Origin: Alphaproteobacteria bacterium
GTDB taxonomy: Bacteria > Pseudomonadota > Alphaproteobacteria > Micropepsales > Micropepsaceae
Reading direction: 5' to 3'
DNA: 64,000 nt
NCBI GenBank assembly: GCA_020852655.1
Contig: JADZAI010000071.1
Coordinates: 1 to 64,000, forward strand
Shown: one piece after another, positions 11,857-21,149 of the stretch
Layout of the letters: every line of letters begins with the position of its first letter
Numbering within the stretch: position 1 is the stretch's first letter
Notes under the pieces: generated by a model
Database searches by the model: none
Told to the model about the DNA's origin: nothing
What the model saw: only the letters and a program-made list of their open reading frames with translations
Made by a program: the position numbers and the translations under genes

Positions 11857-12626
11857 CGACGACACCGGCCCGGGGGCGCTTCGCCCTGCCGAAGCGCTGG
11901 CTGCTGCATACCGGCATCATCGCGCTGGGGGCGCTGATCTGCTCGGGCGCCGCCTATGCGCAGTCGGTCTCGATCGATCTCGGCGGCGGTGACGGGCTGA
12001 CCGGGCGGATCGTCCAGCTCGTGCTGGTCGTCACGCTGCTCTCGGTCGCGCCGTCGATCCTCATCATGACGACCAGCTTCGTGCGCATCGTCGTGGTGCT
12101 GTCGCTGCTGCGCACCGCGATCGGCCTCCAGCAGAGCCCGCCCAACACGGTGGTGGTGTCGCTCGCGCTCTTCCTCACCGCCTTCATCATGGCGACGCCG
12201 CTGACCCAGGCCTGGGAACAGGGCATCCGGCCGATGATGAACGACCAGATGAGCCTGGAAGAAGGCTTCACCCGCGCCAGCGCGCCGGTGAAGACCTTCA
12301 TGCTCGCGCATACCCGCCAGGACGACCTCGCGATGTTCTTCGGCCTCGCCAAGATCGCGCCGCCCGCCACCGCCGCCGAGACGCCGCTTCAGGTGCTGGT
12401 GCCCTCGTTCATGATCAGCGAGCTGCGCCGTGCCTTCGAGATCGGCTTCATGATCTTCCTGCCCTTCCTCATCATCGACCTCGTCGTCGCCTCGCTGCTG
12501 ATGGCGATGGGCATGATGATGCTGCCGCCGGTGACGATCTCCCTGCCCTTCAAGCTGATCTTCTTCGTGCTGGTCGACGGCTGGCGCCTGATCGCCGGCA
12601 GCCTCGCGCAGAGTTACGGGATGTAG
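11853..12626 (+). CDS. fliP: Flagellar export gate protein FliP
   Basis: Core gate subunit, 257 residues. A signal-like N-terminus (HTGIIALGALICSGAAYAQ) is followed by four conserved helices. Family hallmarks include VAPSILIMTTSFVRIVVVLS, LRTAIGLQQSPPN and FEIGFMIFLPFLIIDLVVAS. The GTG start at 11853 overlaps the fliO stop. fliOP is transcribed away from flgB. Confidence 0.96.
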   Translation: MTTTPARGRFALPKRWLLHTGIIALGALICSGAAYAQSVSIDLGGGDGLTGRIVQLVLVVTLLSVAPSILIMTTSFVRIVVVLSLLRTAIGLQQSPPNTVVVSLALFLTAFIMATPLTQAWEQGIRPMMNDQMSLEEGFTRASAPVKTFMLAHTRQDDLAMFFGLAKIAPPATAAETPLQVLVPSFMISELRRAFEIGFMIFLPFLIIDLVVASLLMAMGMMMLPPVTISLPFKLIFFVLVDGWRLIAGSLAQSYGM

Positions 12627-12650
12627 CGGCCGCCCGTCCGGAGGACCACC

Positions 12651-13082
12651 GTGAGCCTTGCCGAAGCCAATGCGCAGTCCTGGAGGGAATTGCGATCGTT
12701 CCTTGACGAGTCCACCGACCCTCGCGTGGACAACTGGAAGAATGCCGTATTTGACCTTCTCGACCAGCTTGCAACGCTGGGCGCGGACAGGCTGTTCCGG
12801 GCTGGCCAGGGCATGAGCCACATCATGTTCTCGACGAAGAAGACTCATCGGCTCGATCGCAGCGACCCTCATGTCGTTGTTACGGTGTCCGTCACCGGGC
12901 GTACCCTGCCTGTTGAAGTCGCGTTTGGCTCGGGCGTGTGGGGCATCGAAGGCCACTTCGATATCGTCTTCTGTCCTTTCGACGACGCTCGCTACGAGAT
13001 ACTCAAGGCCCTTGCCCGGCTCTGGCAAAAGACCAAGCGCGAACCGCCCCCGGCGGAGATTGCGGCTTACGCCGCCAACTGA
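12651..13082 (+). CDS. Hypothetical protein
   Basis: Encodes 143 residues from a GTG start with AGGACC upstream. No signal peptide or membrane helix is present. The middle (PHVVVTVSVTGRTLPVEVAF) looks like beta strands and the ends are helical. I do not recognise a family. It lies 24 bp after fliP on the same strand and could be read through from it, but nothing ties it to motility. Base composition is slightly less GC-rich than the flagellar genes. Confidence 0.6.
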   Translation: MSLAEANAQSWRELRSFLDESTDPRVDNWKNAVFDLLDQLATLGADRLFRAGQGMSHIMFSTKKTHRLDRSDPHVVVTVSVTGRTLPVEVAFGSGVWGIEGHFDIVFCPFDDARYEILKALARLWQKTKREPPPAEIAAYAAN

Positions 13083-13184
13083 TCGTGCCGCGAGTCTCAT
13101 AACCATGCGCGTAATCGACCAGCCCTGCGTGCCAGAGCAGCATGTCTCTCACGGGATTGATCCCGTCCATAAAGGGAGACTTCC

Positions 13185-13547
13185 ATGACCGACGCCAAGA
13201 CTGTGGCCGACGCCTATATCGCCGCCTGGAACGAGACCGACGCCGCCACGCGCAAGGCGCTGATCGCCGATACCTGGACGCGGGATGCGACCTATGTCGA
13301 CCCGCTCATGAACGGCGCGGGCCATGACGGAATCAGCGGCCTCATCGCCGGCGTGCACGGACGCTTCCCGGACTTCCGCTTCGCGCTGATCTCCGGGCCC
13401 GACATGCACGGCGAACATCTGCGCTTCTCGTGGGGGCTTGGACCGAAGGGCGCGACGCCGCTGATCGAGGGCACCGACTATGTCGTCGTGAAGGACGGCC
13501 GCATCGCCGCCGTCACCGGCTTCCTCGACAAGGTGCCCGCGCAATAG
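13185..13547 (+). CDS. SnoaL/NTF2-like protein
   Basis: A 120-residue protein with the cone-shaped NTF2 fold pattern: a long first helix (TVADAYIAAWNETDAATRKA), the AxYVDPLM segment, then beta strands ending GTDYVVVKDGRIAAVTGFLDK. Close relatives are annotated as nuclear transport factor 2 or SnoaL-like polyketide cyclases of unknown substrate. GGGAGA precedes the ATG. Its role here is unknown. Confidence 0.78.
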   Translation: MTDAKTVADAYIAAWNETDAATRKALIADTWTRDATYVDPLMNGAGHDGISGLIAGVHGRFPDFRFALISGPDMHGEHLRFSWGLGPKGATPLIEGTDYVVVKDGRIAAVTGFLDKVPAQ

Positions 13548-13675
13548 CGCCGCCTCACCGGCCGCGCCGGTGGCGGTGCGGCCGGAACGGCGGATGGCGG
13601 CCCGGAGGCCGATGCGTCAGACTCCCGATTCGCATGGGGAACCGCAGGCGAGCACGGCAGAAGGGGACGGACGCG

Positions 13676-14581
13676 ATGACAAATGAGAACGACAGCGGCC
13701 GCCGATCGGCGCTTGCCTCGGCGCGGACGGCGGTCGGCAGCGCCTTCCGCGGCATCTTCCTGCTCATCCCCATCGCGCTGGTGCTGCTCGTCGCCGGGTG
13801 CAATTCCTTCTACACGGTCGAACAGGGCGAGCGCGGCATCGTGAAGCTGTGGGGCGCCGTGACGGAGATCGCCGAACCCGGTCTCGGCTTCAAGCTGCCC
13901 TTCGCCAACACGGTGGAGAATATCTCGGTGCGCACCGAGAAGATCTCGTGGGAGAAGCTGGCGGTCTATTCGAAGGACGTCCAGGCGGCTGAACTGGTCG
14001 TCTCGGTCAATGTACGGCTCGACCCGGCTTTCGTGCGCGAGGTCTACACCAACTACGGCACCAACTATGCCGAGCGGACGGTCTGGCCGGCGGTGCCCAA
14101 GGTGCTGGAGGAGGTCTTCGGCCAGTACCAGGCCGCGACGGTCGTCAGCGCCCGCACCCAGCTCGGTCTCGATTTCGACAAGGCGCTGCGCCAGTTGATG
14201 CCGCAGGGCATCATCATCGAGAGCACGCAGATCGAGAATGTCGACTTCTCCGACAATTACGAGCGCTCGATCGAGGCCGCCGCACAGGCCGAGGCGACCG
14301 TGCGGACCAAGGAAAACGAGAAGCGCCAGGCGCAGGTCGATGCCGAGCGGCTCATCATCGAGGCGGAAGCCCGCAAGACGTCGAACAACCTGGAGACCGA
14401 TGCGCGGGCCTATGCCATCCGCGAACAGGGTAACGCCGAGGCGCAGGCCATCGCCGCCCGGGGCCAGGCGCTGCGCGACAGCCCCAACCTCGTCGCGCTG
14501 ACCGCCGCCGAGAAGTGGGACGGCAAGCTGCCCACCACCATGATCCCCGGCAGCACGGTCCCCTTCGTGCAGGTGCAGTGA
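13676..14581 (+). CDS. SPFH/prohibitin-type membrane protein
   Basis: A 301-residue prohibitin homologue. One membrane helix (GIFLLIPIALVLLVAG) near the N-terminus leads into the SPFH domain (YTVEQGERGIVKLWG, PGLGFKLPFANTVENISVRT). A long charged coiled coil (EAAAQAEATVRTKENEKRQA onward) and an Ala-rich tail follow. Such proteins form ring-like membrane assemblies and modulate proteases such as FtsH. ATG 13676 was chosen because AAGGGGAC precedes it and the helix follows at the right distance. No protease gene is adjacent. Confidence 0.85.
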   Translation: MTNENDSGRRSALASARTAVGSAFRGIFLLIPIALVLLVAGCNSFYTVEQGERGIVKLWGAVTEIAEPGLGFKLPFANTVENISVRTEKISWEKLAVYSKDVQAAELVVSVNVRLDPAFVREVYTNYGTNYAERTVWPAVPKVLEEVFGQYQAATVVSARTQLGLDFDKALRQLMPQGIIIESTQIENVDFSDNYERSIEAAAQAEATVRTKENEKRQAQVDAERLIIEAEARKTSNNLETDARAYAIREQGNAEAQAIAARGQALRDSPNLVALTAAEKWDGKLPTTMIPGSTVPFVQVQ

Positions 14582-14639
14582 CGCTGGGCAGGCGGCCCGG
14601 CCCGTCCTAGACTTGGCCCGTCACCATCAGGAGCGGGTC

Positions 14640-15413
14640 ATGGATCTTCATCTCAAGGGCAAGAAGGCCGTCATTCTCGGCGGCACGCGCGGTATCGGCC
14701 GCGCCATCGCGGATACGCTGGCCGACGAAGGCGCCGATGTCGCCCTCTGCGCCCGCAACGGCGACCAGGTGAAAGACGCCGTCGCCGCGCTGAAGGACAA
14801 GGGCGTGAAGGCGACCGGCAGCAGCGTCGACATCATGGACACCGCCGCGCTGAAGGCGTGGATCGACGCCGCGGCGAAGGAACTCGGCGGCATCGACGTC
14901 CTCGTCTCCAATGCCGGCGCGATGGCGCAGGGCAACAGCGAGGACGCCTGGACCGCGAACTTCAAGCTCGACCTGCTCGGCGGCGCCGTGGCGGCCTTCG
15001 ATGCCGCCGCGCCGCATCTGGAGAAGGCGGCGGAGGCCGGGGGCGATGCCTCCTTCGTCATCATCTCGTCGGTCTCGGCGGCCGAGACCGACCGCGCCGA
15101 TTCCTACGGGCCCATCAAGGCGGCGCTGATCCACCACGCCAAAGGCCTCGCCCGGGAATTCGCGCCGAAGAAGGTGCGCATCAACGTCGTGTCGCCGGGC
15201 ACGGTGTTCTTCGAGGGCGGCGTCTGGGGGAACGTGAAGCAGGGCATGCCCGACTTCTTCAACCAGATGATCGCCCGCAACCCGACCGGCCGCATGGCGA
15301 CGCCGCAGGAGATCGCGAACGCCACCGTCTTCCTGTCGAGCCCGGTGTCGGCGTTCACCACCGGCATCAACATGGTCGTCGACGGCGCCATCTCGCGACG
15401 GGTCAACTTCTAA
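14640..15413 (+). CDS. Short-chain dehydrogenase/reductase
   Basis: Classical SDR oxidoreductase, 257 residues. The cofactor loop is GGTRGIGRAIAD (TGxxxGIG type), the NAG motif is SNAGAM, and the catalytic residues are Ser in ISSVSA and the YxxxK pair in SYGPIKAAL. The C-terminal pattern GRMATPQEIANATVFLSSP is typical of FabG-like members. The substrate is unknown. It starts about 60 bp after the SPFH gene and may be co-transcribed with it. Confidence 0.85.
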   Translation: MDLHLKGKKAVILGGTRGIGRAIADTLADEGADVALCARNGDQVKDAVAALKDKGVKATGSSVDIMDTAALKAWIDAAAKELGGIDVLVSNAGAMAQGNSEDAWTANFKLDLLGGAVAAFDAAAPHLEKAAEAGGDASFVIISSVSAAETDRADSYGPIKAALIHHAKGLAREFAPKKVRINVVSPGTVFFEGGVWGNVKQGMPDFFNQMIARNPTGRMATPQEIANATVFLSSPVSAFTTGINMVVDGAISRRVNF

Positions 15414-15438
15414 GCGACGCGGCGGCGCGGCCTTCCGC

Positions 15439-18400
15439 TCAGTTCGCGGAGGCCGAGCCGCCCGCCGGCTTGCCGAGCCCGAGGCTCTGGAGGAAGGCGT
15501 CGAGCGTGTCGGTGGCGGCGACGGCCTTCGCCATGTCGCGGAAGGCGACGCCGGAGGGATCGACCGACCGCGTCACCATCTCGAACGCCGCCGCTTCCGG
15601 CGCCTCGGCCATCAGCGTCAGGAAGCGGTCGCGCAGTTTGGCGAGCCCGGGCTCGTTGCCGGCCATCGTGTAGGCGACGGCGGCACGCATGACGTCGTAG
15701 CGTTCGCCGCCATCGAGCGGACGCTGCGCCGTCTCCCGCCCTTCGAGCAGGACTTCGACCGCTGCCGCCGCCTCGGCCCAGCGCGACCCGGCCCATTGCA
15801 CGTCGGCGCGCAGGCGGCGGGCTTCCGGCGTGTCGTCCTGCTCGAACGCTTCAAGCGCGGCATCGTATTGCTTGAGATCGCTGAGCGCGCGGCCCGCCAG
15901 CAGGCGGCGCGGCGCGGCGACATTGTCGGGCAGGCGCGTCTGGGCCGACGTGCGCAGCGCCGCCAGCGCCTTCTCCGGCTTGCGGTCCATCAGGTAGACG
16001 GCGGCGAGCTTCGCGGCGATCTGCGCCCGGGCAACGCCGTCGAGGCGCTTGTCGACCTGGTGCTGGAGCAGCTCCGCCGCCTGCTCCAGCAGGTCGACCG
16101 AGATGAGCCGGTCGGCAAGCTTGCGCACCATTTCGTCGCCGAGCGTGCCGATCGGCGTGAGCTCCTTGAAGTCGTAATAGAGGCCCAGCGCCTGGATCGG
16201 CGGCAGGCTGTCGGCCTTGCCGTTCAGGAAGAGCTCCTCGAAAAGCTGGCCCATGTCTGCCGAGATCGCCCGCGTCTCTTCGGCCTGCGGAAAGCCGAGC
16301 ACGGCGGAGCGCATGGTCTGGAGCCCGGCCCGATAATCGCCTTTCGCCACCTGGAGCTTGCCGAGCCGGTGCAGGATCGCGAGTTCGACATCGTCGCCGC
16401 GCCACTGCCAGCGCAGATGATCCAGCGCATCGATCGCGTCGTCGCGCTTGAGCGTACCGGTACGTTCTTCCAGGGCGATCTCGGCCAGAGCAGCGCGAAT
16501 GGCCAGCGGGCGATAGCCGGTGTTCTTGACCTTGGCGTAGAGCCGCAGGGCTTCGGTATCGCGCTTGAGCTTTTCGGCGAGCTGGCCCCGGATCAGGTCG
16601 GCCTCCAGCAGGATCGGCTCCGGCACGCCGTCGCGCGGCATCGCCGCGAGCATCGCATCGGCCGCCGCCATGGCGTTGGTCTCGGCCGCCGCGCGCGCGC
16701 CGGCGACGCGGAAACGGCCTTGCCAGTCCGGCCGGAACGACGCGATCGCTTCCTCGCCGCGCGCCATGGCGTCGCGCGCTTCGCTCCAGCGCCGAAGGCC
16801 GGCCGCCGCAAGGCCGCGGAAGAGCTGCGCATGGACATCGCCGTCGAGCGCCGGCGTCGCGAGCTCGTCGGCCGCCGCCTGGTAGCGGCCGAGCAGCAGC
16901 AGCGCGGCGCCGCGCAGGGCATGGAAGGCGGGATCGCCGGTCACCGCCTCGTCGTCGGCCACGACGAGCTGAAGCGAGCCCAGCGCCTCGGCGCCGAGGT
17001 CGTTGCCGAGATAGAAACGGGCCAGCGCAAGGCGCGCCGCCTCGATGTCCTCGCCGTCTTCGGGGATTGCGTCGACCAGCCGGCTGCGTTCGGCCGGGAA
17101 ATCGCCCGGCCCGGCCCAGGCGGCGAAATCCATGGCGGCCGGCGCGAAGCCGTCGCTGATGGTGGAGCGCGTCAGTACCGTGTCGCTCGCCGTGGCGGCC
17201 GACAGGGTGAGGCCGCCGGGCGCGCCGATGAGCACGTCGTCGTCCTCCGGCACGACGGTGAGATCGTCCGAGAAGGGCCGGACCAGCAGGCCCTGCGCCG
17301 TCGGGTCGGCGGCAAACTCGACATAGCTCCGCGCTGCCGCGACGCCCTGCGGCTCGCCCGAGGCGAGCACCGCGACGAGCCGCTCGCCGCTTGCGGGGTC
17401 GGTGAGGCTGACGACCTTGCCGGCCCGCGCCAGCGACGCACGGATGCGCGCCGGACCGACGCTGCGTGCGTCGCGGATGAGCGCGACGGGCCGGGCCGGC
17501 GCCAGCGGATCGACCGAGAAGGTCGCCGTCCAGCCATGCTGGACCTGGCCCGCCGACAGCGCGAGCGGCTTGAGCAGCTTGATCGTCAGAACGGTCGCGC
17601 CGTCGACCGTCGTCGTCGAGGCCGAGGCGATCGCGTCACGGAATTGCGCCACGAGCGCAGCCGCGTCGATCGCCCGCGCACCGTCGAGCACCACGAATGC
17701 CGTATCGCCGCGCTTGAAGACGGCCGCGCCGGTGCCGTCCAGTGCCGGCAGCGTCAGCACGATGTTGCCGTGGTCGCGCGCCGCCTTGAAGGCCGGCGGC
17801 TCGGCGGGAGGCGCCGCCTCGGCGGCATGGCTCTCGGCGTCGTGCGGCTCGGCGGCGTCGGGCTTGGCGTCCTGCGGATCGGCGTCATGCGCCGTGTCGT
17901 TGCCGGCGTCGGCGGTCTCGGGCTTGGGCTCGTGCGGCGCAGCATCGGGCGGCGGCTCGTGCGGATTCGCTCCGGCTTCGCCCGACTCTGTCTCGGCGCT
18001 CTTCTCGCCGGCCTTGTGCTCGGCCTCGCCTGCGCCGTGGGTTCCTTCGACCGCCGCGCCGTCGCTGCCGGGCGGATGCGCGGCTGAACCTTCCGGAGGC
18101 GGCGTTTCGTGATCGCCCGCCGCGGCGATGTCGTCCGGCTTGGCCTTCGGCTCCAGGCCTTCCGGGAGCGCTATCTGCGGGTCGCCGTCCTTGTCGTTGG
18201 CCGGCGCGGCGATATCGAAGACGATTCGCGTCTTGTTACGGAAGTCCTTGACCGCCGAGCCCGGATCGATCGCGATCTCCAGCAGGGTCTGGTTGTCGCC
18301 CGCGCTGACCTTTGCGCTCTTCACGAAGGCAGGCGGACCGTCGTTCAGGCGGGAGACGTCGATCTTGCCCTGGCGCGCGAAGGCGACCTTGATCTTGCCG

Positions 18401-19044
18401 GGCTCGATCTTCGCCTCGTACTTGACCACCTCGCCCCAGTCGAAGGCGATCCGCGTGCGGTCTTCCTCGACGCCGATGGAAAGCTTGACGGGCACCACCC
18501 CTTGCGGCGGCGGGGGCGGCTTTGCCGTCGGATCGACGACACCGTCGGGCTCTCCGGCAAACGCGGCGGGCAACAGGTCGATGGCGACCAGCGGCCCGCC
18601 CGCACTGGTGTGCAGGCGGACCTTCTGCTTCAGCGACAGGCGCAGCGTGCGCTGGTTCGCGTCCTGCTTGATCACCGACACATAGGCGCTCAGCGGCAGG
18701 CTGGTCATGTCGGGCGGCAGGCGGAACGGCCGCGCGAAGGTCACGATGAGGATGCCGTCGGCGATATCGGCATCGAAGGTGACCGGCCGCGGCCACTGGA
18801 AAAGGATGCGCGCAAAGCCCTTCGACAGGTCGGCGCTCAGCGTGACCGCCTCGCCGCTGCCCGGCTTGGCCGGCGCTGTCGCAGCCGGCGCCGGTGCGGC
18901 GGCAGCCGGCGGAGACTTCGCAGCCGCCGCCGGCTTCTCTTTCGCGGTCGTCATGGTGCGCGGCGGCGCGGCCTCCTGCGCGAACGCAGGAACGGCCGCG
19001 TACGCCGCGGCCGCCGCCAACAGCGCTGTGACGAGCCGCCTCAT
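15439..19044 (-). CDS. Large exported TPR protein of the fliLM operon
   Basis: 1201 residues with an N-terminal signal peptide (MRRLVTALLAAAAAYAAVPA). Residues 25-65 are Ala/Pro-rich, and residues about 60-300 form a beta-rich envelope domain. Residues about 300-420 are a low-complexity Glu/Pro/Ala/His linker, and the C-terminal half contains helical TPR-like repeats (for example LARFYLGNDLGAEALGSLQL). It is translationally coupled (ATGA) to the motE-like gene. TPR proteins at this position in flagellar operons are thought to act in the periplasm on the motor or its placement; the exact function is unknown. Confidence 0.75.
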   Translation of the reverse strand: MRRLVTALLAAAAAYAAVPAFAQEAAPPRTMTTAKEKPAAAAKSPPAAAAPAPAATAPAKPGSGEAVTLSADLSKGFARILFQWPRPVTFDADIADGILIVTFARPFRLPPDMTSLPLSAYVSVIKQDANQRTLRLSLKQKVRLHTSAGGPLVAIDLLPAAFAGEPDGVVDPTAKPPPPPQGVVPVKLSIGVEEDRTRIAFDWGEVVKYEAKIEPGKIKVAFARQGKIDVSRLNDGPPAFVKSAKVSAGDNQTLLEIAIDPGSAVKDFRNKTRIVFDIAAPANDKDGDPQIALPEGLEPKAKPDDIAAAGDHETPPPEGSAAHPPGSDGAAVEGTHGAGEAEHKAGEKSAETESGEAGANPHEPPPDAAPHEPKPETADAGNDTAHDADPQDAKPDAAEPHDAESHAAEAAPPAEPPAFKAARDHGNIVLTLPALDGTGAAVFKRGDTAFVVLDGARAIDAAALVAQFRDAIASASTTTVDGATVLTIKLLKPLALSAGQVQHGWTATFSVDPLAPARPVALIRDARSVGPARIRASLARAGKVVSLTDPASGERLVAVLASGEPQGVAAARSYVEFAADPTAQGLLVRPFSDDLTVVPEDDDVLIGAPGGLTLSAATASDTVLTRSTISDGFAPAAMDFAAWAGPGDFPAERSRLVDAIPEDGEDIEAARLALARFYLGNDLGAEALGSLQLVVADDEAVTGDPAFHALRGAALLLLGRYQAAADELATPALDGDVHAQLFRGLAAAGLRRWSEARDAMARGEEAIASFRPDWQGRFRVAGARAAAETNAMAAADAMLAAMPRDGVPEPILLEADLIRGQLAEKLKRDTEALRLYAKVKNTGYRPLAIRAALAEIALEERTGTLKRDDAIDALDHLRWQWRGDDVELAILHRLGKLQVAKGDYRAGLQTMRSAVLGFPQAEETRAISADMGQLFEELFLNGKADSLPPIQALGLYYDFKELTPIGTLGDEMVRKLADRLISVDLLEQAAELLQHQVDKRLDGVARAQIAAKLAAVYLMDRKPEKALAALRTSAQTRLPDNVAAPRRLLAGRALSDLKQYDAALEAFEQDDTPEARRLRADVQWAGSRWAEAAAAVEVLLEGRETAQRPLDGGERYDVMRAAVAYTMAGNEPGLAKLRDRFLTLMAEAPEAAAFEMVTRSVDPSGVAFRDMAKAVAATDTLDAFLQSLGLGKPAGGSASAN

Positions 19045-19718
19045 CCGCCGGGCGGAGCGGCAGGCGCCGCGCTGCCGGCAGGCGCGGCCTGATCGGGCAG
19101 CGCTTCCAGGCGTGCGAGTTCGACGGTCACGTCGCGGGCCCGCTCCGGCTTCATCGCGGCGAGAACGGGCGAGGCCTTGGCCGGCTTCATGCGGCGGATG
19201 ACGTCGATCAGAACCGCCTGGTCCAGCGTGTCGAAGATCGCCGCCGCATTCGCCGGCTTCATCGTCTCGTACATCTTCACCAGGTCGGAGAGCTGCTTCT
19301 CCTGCTGCGCGTCGCGCTTGCCGAACAGCGCCTCGACATTGCCCTGGATGGTCTTCAGTTCGGCGATGCGTTCCTCGACCCGCTTCTCGGCGGCGCCGAG
19401 CGTCTTTTCGCGCATGTCGATCTCGCGCTCGCGCGCATCGAGCTGCTCGCGCCGCTGCGCGAGGCTTTCCAGCACGTCGGCTTCCGATGCCGTCGGCTCC
19501 CCGGCCGGCGGGCAGGCGGCAGCGGGAGCCGCGTCATGCGCCGGCGCAGGCGTCGCCGGATGATCCGTCGCTTCGGCCTTGGGCGGCGCTTCCGCCCGGG
19601 CCGGCCCGGCGCCGAACATTGCCGAGAACTCTTCGCCGAGACCGACGGCCTTCAGCCCCAGCAGCAAGGCCAGGCCGATCGCCGCCGCCGGCAGCAGGCG
19701 CAGACGCACCTTGCTCAT
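19041..19718 (-). CDS. MotE-like flagellar motor protein
   Basis: 225 residues: a short N-terminal hydrophobic segment (LLPAAAIGLALLLGLKAV), an Ala/Pro-rich stretch, a coiled coil (REQLDAREREIDMREKTLG onward), then an MgtE-N-like helical domain (MKPANAAAIFDTLDQAVLID, RRMKPAKASPVLAAMKP). This is the layout of MotE/FlbB proteins, periplasmic chaperones or scaffolds of motor proteins. It overlaps both neighbours by 4 bp (ATGA). The family call is good; the partner is inferred. Confidence 0.75.
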   Translation of the reverse strand: MSKVRLRLLPAAAIGLALLLGLKAVGLGEEFSAMFGAGPARAEAPPKAEATDHPATPAPAHDAAPAAACPPAGEPTASEADVLESLAQRREQLDAREREIDMREKTLGAAEKRVEERIAELKTIQGNVEALFGKRDAQQEKQLSDLVKMYETMKPANAAAIFDTLDQAVLIDVIRRMKPAKASPVLAAMKPERARDVTVELARLEALPDQAAPAGSAAPAAPPGG

Positions 19719-20086
19719 CTTGCCCCGCGCAGTTCGCGCATCGCCCGCGGCGCTTCCGCGCGCGCCGCGGTCGGCGCGGCACGCTTGGTGAGGCGATCCG
19801 CCAGTCCTTCGGCCGAACCCAGCAGCAAGGCGAGCTCGTCGGAGGCCGCCTTCGCTGCGGCCTGGCGGCGTGCGAGTTCGGCGCCCGTGCTCTCCGCCGC
19901 CTCGCGCAGCGCCAGGACGGCGGATTCGGCGCGGCCCGTCGCGCCCGCGAGATCGATCACCGCCTGCCGCACGCCGTCACGGCCGCTGCGCAGGTCGCGC
20001 AGCCTGCGGTCCAGGATGACGGCCCAGACGATGGTCGTCGCGAGCAACAGCGCCACGAGCAGTTCGACGGCAATACCGATCGTCAT
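19715..20086 (-). CDS. DUF6468-like flagellar operon membrane protein
   Basis: 123 residues with one N-terminal membrane helix (VELLVALLLATTIVWAVIL), followed by a cytoplasmic, Ala/Arg-rich coiled-coil region. It lies directly after fliM, where Caulobacter encodes the polar flagellum-positioning protein PflI. The position is the same, but I see no proline-rich domain, so orthology is uncertain. It is translationally coupled to the motE-like gene. Confidence 0.65.
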   Translation of the reverse strand: MTIGIAVELLVALLLATTIVWAVILDRRLRDLRSGRDGVRQAVIDLAGATGRAESAVLALREAAESTGAELARRQAAAKAASDELALLLGSAEGLADRLTKRAAPTAARAEAPRAMRELRGAR

Positions 20087-20093
20087 CTCGTCC

Positions 20094-21149
20094 TCACAAG
20101 GGAGCCACGTGGGGGGTACGCCGCAGCGTCTTGTCGACCTTCACGGCGACGAACGGCCCGACGCGTCCGATATGGCCCTTGACCAGGGGAATGCCGCCGC
20201 ACCGCAGTTCGATCGGCGCGTCCGGCGCCGCGTTCAACATCAGCGTCTGGCCGACCTTGAAGTCCATCACCTCGCGCAGCGACATCGTCTGCTCGTCGAG
20301 CACCGCGTCGATCTGCACCTGCGTCGACCAGAGCTCGGTCGCGAGGTGGTTTTCCCAGATCGAGTCGCGGCCGAATTTCTCGCCCATGAACTGCTGGAGC
20401 AGCAGCTTGCGGATCGGCTCCAGCGTCGCGTAGGGCAGCAGAAGCTCGACGCGGCCGCCGCGGTCTTCCATGTCGACGCGCAGCTTCACCAGGATCGCCG
20501 CATTGGCGGGGCGCGCGATGGCGGCGAAGCGCGGGTTGGTCTCCAGGCGGTCGAGTTCGAACGTCACCTTCGACAGCGGCTCGAAGGCGAGCGTCATGTC
20601 GTGCAGCACGACCTCGATCATGCGCTGCACGAGGCTGCGCTCGATCGTCGTGTAGGGGCGGCCCTCGATGCGCATCGCGGCCGTGCCGCGGCGACCGCCC
20701 AGCAGCACGTCGACGATCGAGTAGATGAGGTTCGACTCGATCGTGAAGAGGCCGAAATTGTCGAGCTCCTCGGCGCGGAAGACGGCGAGGATGGCGGGCA
20801 GCGGGATCGAATTCAGATAGTCGCCGAAGCGGATCGACGACATGTTGTCGAGGCTGACCTCGACATTGTCGCTGGTGAAGTTGCGCAGCGACGTCGTCAT
20901 CAACCGCACCAGGCGGTCGAAGACGATCTCCAGCATCGGCAGGCGCTCGTAGGAGACGAGCGCCGAGTTGACGATGGCGCGGATTCCCGATCGCTCGGAC
21001 CCCTCGTCGGCGACGGCGTCGAAGCCGAGCAGGCTGTCGATCTCGTCCTGGTTCAGGACGCGCTCGGCGCCGCCCGGCTCGGCCGCTTCGCGCTGTTCCT
21101 CGCCGGCCGCCTGATCCCACTCGGGCGTGGTTTCGTCGTCGCCGCTCAT
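20094..21149 (-). CDS. fliM: Flagellar motor switch protein FliM
   Basis: C-ring subunit that binds phospho-CheY and sets rotation direction. It has 351 residues. The N-terminal CheY-binding motif LNQDEIDSLLGF lies near residue 32. The middle CheC-like domain (LPAILAVFRAEELDNFGLFT, DVLLGGRRG) and the C-terminal SpoA domain (DFKVGQTLMLN, PLVKGHIGRVG) are complete. Its ATG overlaps the fliL stop. Confidence 0.97.
   Translation of the reverse strand: MSGDDETTPEWDQAAGEEQREAAEPGGAERVLNQDEIDSLLGFDAVADEGSERSGIRAIVNSALVSYERLPMLEIVFDRLVRLMTTSLRNFTSDNVEVSLDNMSSIRFGDYLNSIPLPAILAVFRAEELDNFGLFTIESNLIYSIVDVLLGGRRGTAAMRIEGRPYTTIERSLVQRMIEVVLHDMTLAFEPLSKVTFELDRLETNPRFAAIARPANAAILVKLRVDMEDRGGRVELLLPYATLEPIRKLLLQQFMGEKFGRDSIWENHLATELWSTQVQIDAVLDEQTMSLREVMDFKVGQTLMLNAAPDAPIELRCGGIPLVKGHIGRVGPFVAVKVDKTLRRTPHVAPL

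Noticed and set aside
15796-18087. A 763-codon plus-strand frame
   Set aside because: Antisense of the large TPR protein, with no domain pattern.
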